Shown here piece after piece: positions 62,901 to 64,000 of a stretch of 64,000 nt of DNA. This DNA is from Clostridiales bacterium (GTDB lineage: Bacteria > Bacillota > Clostridia > Lachnospirales > Lachnospiraceae). The first letter of the stretch is position 1. Every line of letters starts with the position of its first letter. The DNA is taken from contig JAGZJZ010000012.1 in assembly GCA_018365455.1 (NCBI GenBank), forward strand, positions 1-64,000. Reading direction: 5' to 3'. Below the pieces are notes generated by a model that did no database searches, was not told the origin of the DNA, and worked only from the letters and a program-made list of their open reading frames with translations. A program made the position numbers and the translations under genes.

Positions 62901-64000
62901 GTGGAGGTAACATTTCCTTCAAACGTAATTTTGTCTGTTTCTGATTTTAATACACCAAAATGCTGCATGAATTTTGTAGGAAGTACTTCGTTGTAGAATA
63001 CGGTCACACCCTGCTGTACATCGGTCTTAGAATCTCCCCAGGTAGTTACAACCGGGATTTTCTGTCCTTTGAATAAGGCGTTTCCAACAAAGATGTCCAA
63101 ATCATTTTTAACCATTCTGTAAAGAACGCTCTTATTTCCTTTATTCGGATATCCAAGGTCGGTACCCCAGTGGGTAAAGGTAACACCAGGCTCAATCGGT
63201 CCTGAGAACTCCGTACCTACTTTAACCCCAAGGTCATTGATATAATCTACTAATTTGTAAGCATTATAATCATTTCCTGTATATACATCAATATAGTAGA
63301 AATCCAGTCCTTTATCTCCTACTTTTGTTAAATCATAAAGGTCTTTGAACCGTTCCTGAAGCTGTCCTGTTACAACATCTTTCGTCTGGTCTACATAGTA
63401 TGCAGTATCAATCCAGTCCCAGCCTTTTGCAAGTCTGTCGCTTTGATATCCGGCTGCCGTAGCACCGCTTAAGTTATTATAATATAATTCATTTGCATCC
63501 AGATGATATTCGGTAGCATTGAGATGTACACCGATGCTCATGTTATATTTATCGCCTTTGTCGATAAGGGTTTTGAAGTCTTCCACTCCACCCTGTCTTA
63601 CTCCGACATTCGAGTAGGAAGGAATATCATCATCATGGCCTTCTGCCTGGTACCCTTTGTGAAGTACCATCTGACCAAATCCATCCATGTAATTATACAA
63701 TACCTTACCTGTATCTAAGGAATTGAGGAATGGATCATTTGCCTGGCTGGCAAAGTTAAATGCAATATACATCATATTGTTTGCCATGTCTTTGGCGCCA
63801 AACGCTTCTTCCAGGATGTATTTCCGATGTGCTACTGCTGCATCCTGCCAGTCAACATTTTCGTCTGCATTTGCATCTTCTGTAATCACAATTTTTGCCC
63901 AGGGCAATTCTTCTTTATCGGTGGTGTCGCTGTAACGGTAAGTCCATTCTCCATTTCGGATCTGCGCTTTTTTCACCAGGGACTTTACGGATTTCTCCAT
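59921..64000 (-). CDS. Endo-alpha-N-acetylgalactosaminidase (GH101), 5' end outside window
   Basis: The visible 1359 residues are the C-terminal part of a very large secreted glycosidase that releases the core-1 disaccharide from mucin-type O-glycoproteins. The GH101 barrel shows the nucleophile region LDFYYIDVYTGND (Asp238 of the visible part) and the acid/base region VKVGTEFSG (Glu264), then HWGTDLGYP. After it come a beta-sandwich (about 370-530), two galactose-binding-like modules (about 540-690 and 700-870), four or five FIVAR helical repeats (about 885-1185) and two BIG2 Ig-like domains (about 1190-1359, lysine-rich). No LPxTG anchor follows, so it is released or held by other means. 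The Met at 64000 is internal; the gene continues to the right. Confidence 0.88.
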   Translation of the reverse strand: MEKSVKSLVKKAQIRNGEWTYRYSDTTDKEELPWAKIVITEDANADENVDWQDAAVAHRKYILEEAFGAKDMANNMMYIAFNFASQANDPFLNSLDTGKVLYNYMDGFGQMVLHKGYQAEGHDDDIPSYSNVGVRQGGVEDFKTLIDKGDKYNMSIGVHLNATEYHLDANELYYNNLSGATAAGYQSDRLAKGWDWIDTAYYVDQTKDVVTGQLQERFKDLYDLTKVGDKGLDFYYIDVYTGNDYNAYKLVDYINDLGVKVGTEFSGPIEPGVTFTHWGTDLGYPNKGNKSVLYRMVKNDLDIFVGNALFKGQKIPVVTTWGDSKTDVQQGVTVFYNEVLPTKFMQHFGVLKSETDKITFEGNVTSTRNKETKMVELRQDGKLISSWADTGTTTDEGERHAGEATSLIPWSWDIKTGDKLDINGGAKLYHWNTTGNPTTWELTDEFKKVASFDLYETTQQGKVKVSTISNNGGTITINSEKNTPYVLYPSTSTQVLEAAGDWGEGSPVKDFAFNAEKFADEGGVWEKTGDASIEIVPGKENYDISKEMSENRWDRYAQFKSEGGTLTQEMTGLKPGQDYTVGVWTETQNGRKSSIEVTIGGQPYTNFVTGKDGVHRSSFKYVGTRWQRMDVEFTVPEGVTTAQIKLTAEKGDGVVKFDDVKVWQHTTKEDDVNNSDYVLYEDFENTYEGWGPLEYGGGSRKIHIASDRSNANDNNEIVKPGEDKVGPVMTWVLDGENSLKLNENEVGRYVVTNESGLKLQPNTSYDLTFDYTLEDGCDYVVYVKPVSQGADGKLAFKDHDNATEVKLTHTPTTGDKNTKSTFKGTFTTGDAEDYQIYFYEKAILKPTDSNPTSAYALILDNIGVKYSTDMKDQLQQLYDANKDLKEADYTAQSWKVFKEALDAAKEALDSQDTTAAEMKEAYDALEKAAANLIKGALDELIKQAEAKNPVEYTAISYARLASALENAKKVDRKDQEAVDAATKNLNDAINGLVKIVEAQNALTEAKKVVQGNYTKDSYTTLQNAIKEVENLIANSTDLTQAKLDAAVVRMTAAQKSLVKVVQKNVVDSLRTIYNTYNGKDAAYTSNSFAAMKQVLARIETVLADTSNVSEKEGSDLLAQAKVAESQLVKRADKTKLNSAYQSAKAISFSKYTDKTVKAVKDLFSQIDAVLANVNADQKTVDALYNKLNQAVKGLVKKTVSSIKLNVKKKTLGEKEKFKLTVNLKPSGVSAGTLKWKSSDKKIVTVDKKGRITAKKPGTATITVTTPNNKSASCTITVKKKPKSVKLAAKSDRLKVKKTMKLKTTLSKGSAGKVTYTSSKPKIATVSASGKVTALKKGKVKITVKTYNNKSDSIWLNIVK

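Overview
The window comes from a moderately AT-rich Gram-positive anaerobe, most likely a gut Lachnospiraceae (Blautia/Robinsoniella type; this is inferred from gene content, not from a 16S sequence). The evidence is lipoprotein-anchored solute-binding proteins, YesM/YesN and Lpl-type sugar systems, a class III (anaerobic) ribonucleotide reductase, a SAM-I riboswitch in front of metK, strong AGGAGG ribosome sites and sigma-A promoters. I see no phage, CRISPR array, tRNA, rRNA or intact insertion sequence.

Layout. 1-4.6 kb: a membrane-anchored sugar-binding protein with a YesM kinase and a YesN regulator. 4.7-8.5 kb: a YtvI-like permease, an RluA pseudouridine synthase, a YtqB/MnmM methyltransferase and a Na/Ca antiporter. 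8.7-11.5 kb: a GntR(YtrA)-ABC-permease-permease operon with a visible operator. 11.7-14.1 kb: an OmpR-type two-component system next to a tandem repeat array. 14.2-19.1 kb: metK with its riboswitch, a lone PduB-type microcompartment shell gene, and a MATE pump divergent from a MerR regulator whose palindromic operator lies in a 19-bp promoter spacer. 19.2-25.6 kb: small membrane proteins, an oxidoreductase, murA, aroK, and a PadR/permease-prefix pair. 25.7-34.6 kb: a large hybrid PAS kinase, a cold-shock gene with a long leader hairpin, an NrdD-glutaredoxin fusion with NrdR-like boxes, hflX and a TPR lipoprotein. 34.7-43.9 kb: an unusual operon in which a CUT1 sugar-importer-like set (beta-propeller/solute-binding fusion plus two permeases) is joined to MacA-like and MacB-like exporter parts without any ATPase, divergent from its probable two-component system. 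44-47.7 kb: glutamine synthetase, an XRE regulator and an unrecognised 530-residue protein. 48-59.6 kb: a nine-gene Lpl-type operon (transporter, esterase, UroD-like protein, GH4, M24-like protein, NagB, glycosylasparaginase) with a divergent AraC regulator. 59.9-64 kb: the 3' part of a large GH101 mucin O-glycanase gene. The last 16 kb look like a host-glycan utilisation region.

The most striking non-coding signal is a set of short tandem repeats placed directly at gene 3' ends. A 74-bp two-hairpin unit, present as three near-identical copies at 11.7-11.9 kb, also occurs as two decayed copies at the end of the pseudouridine synthase gene, where it supplies the last codons and the stop. At glnA, the GH101 gene and a permease-like gene, the repeats resemble iterated copies of each gene's own stop-codon region.

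All start codons were chosen from visible ribosome binding sites. Functional names rest on motif recognition by eye, without database searches.
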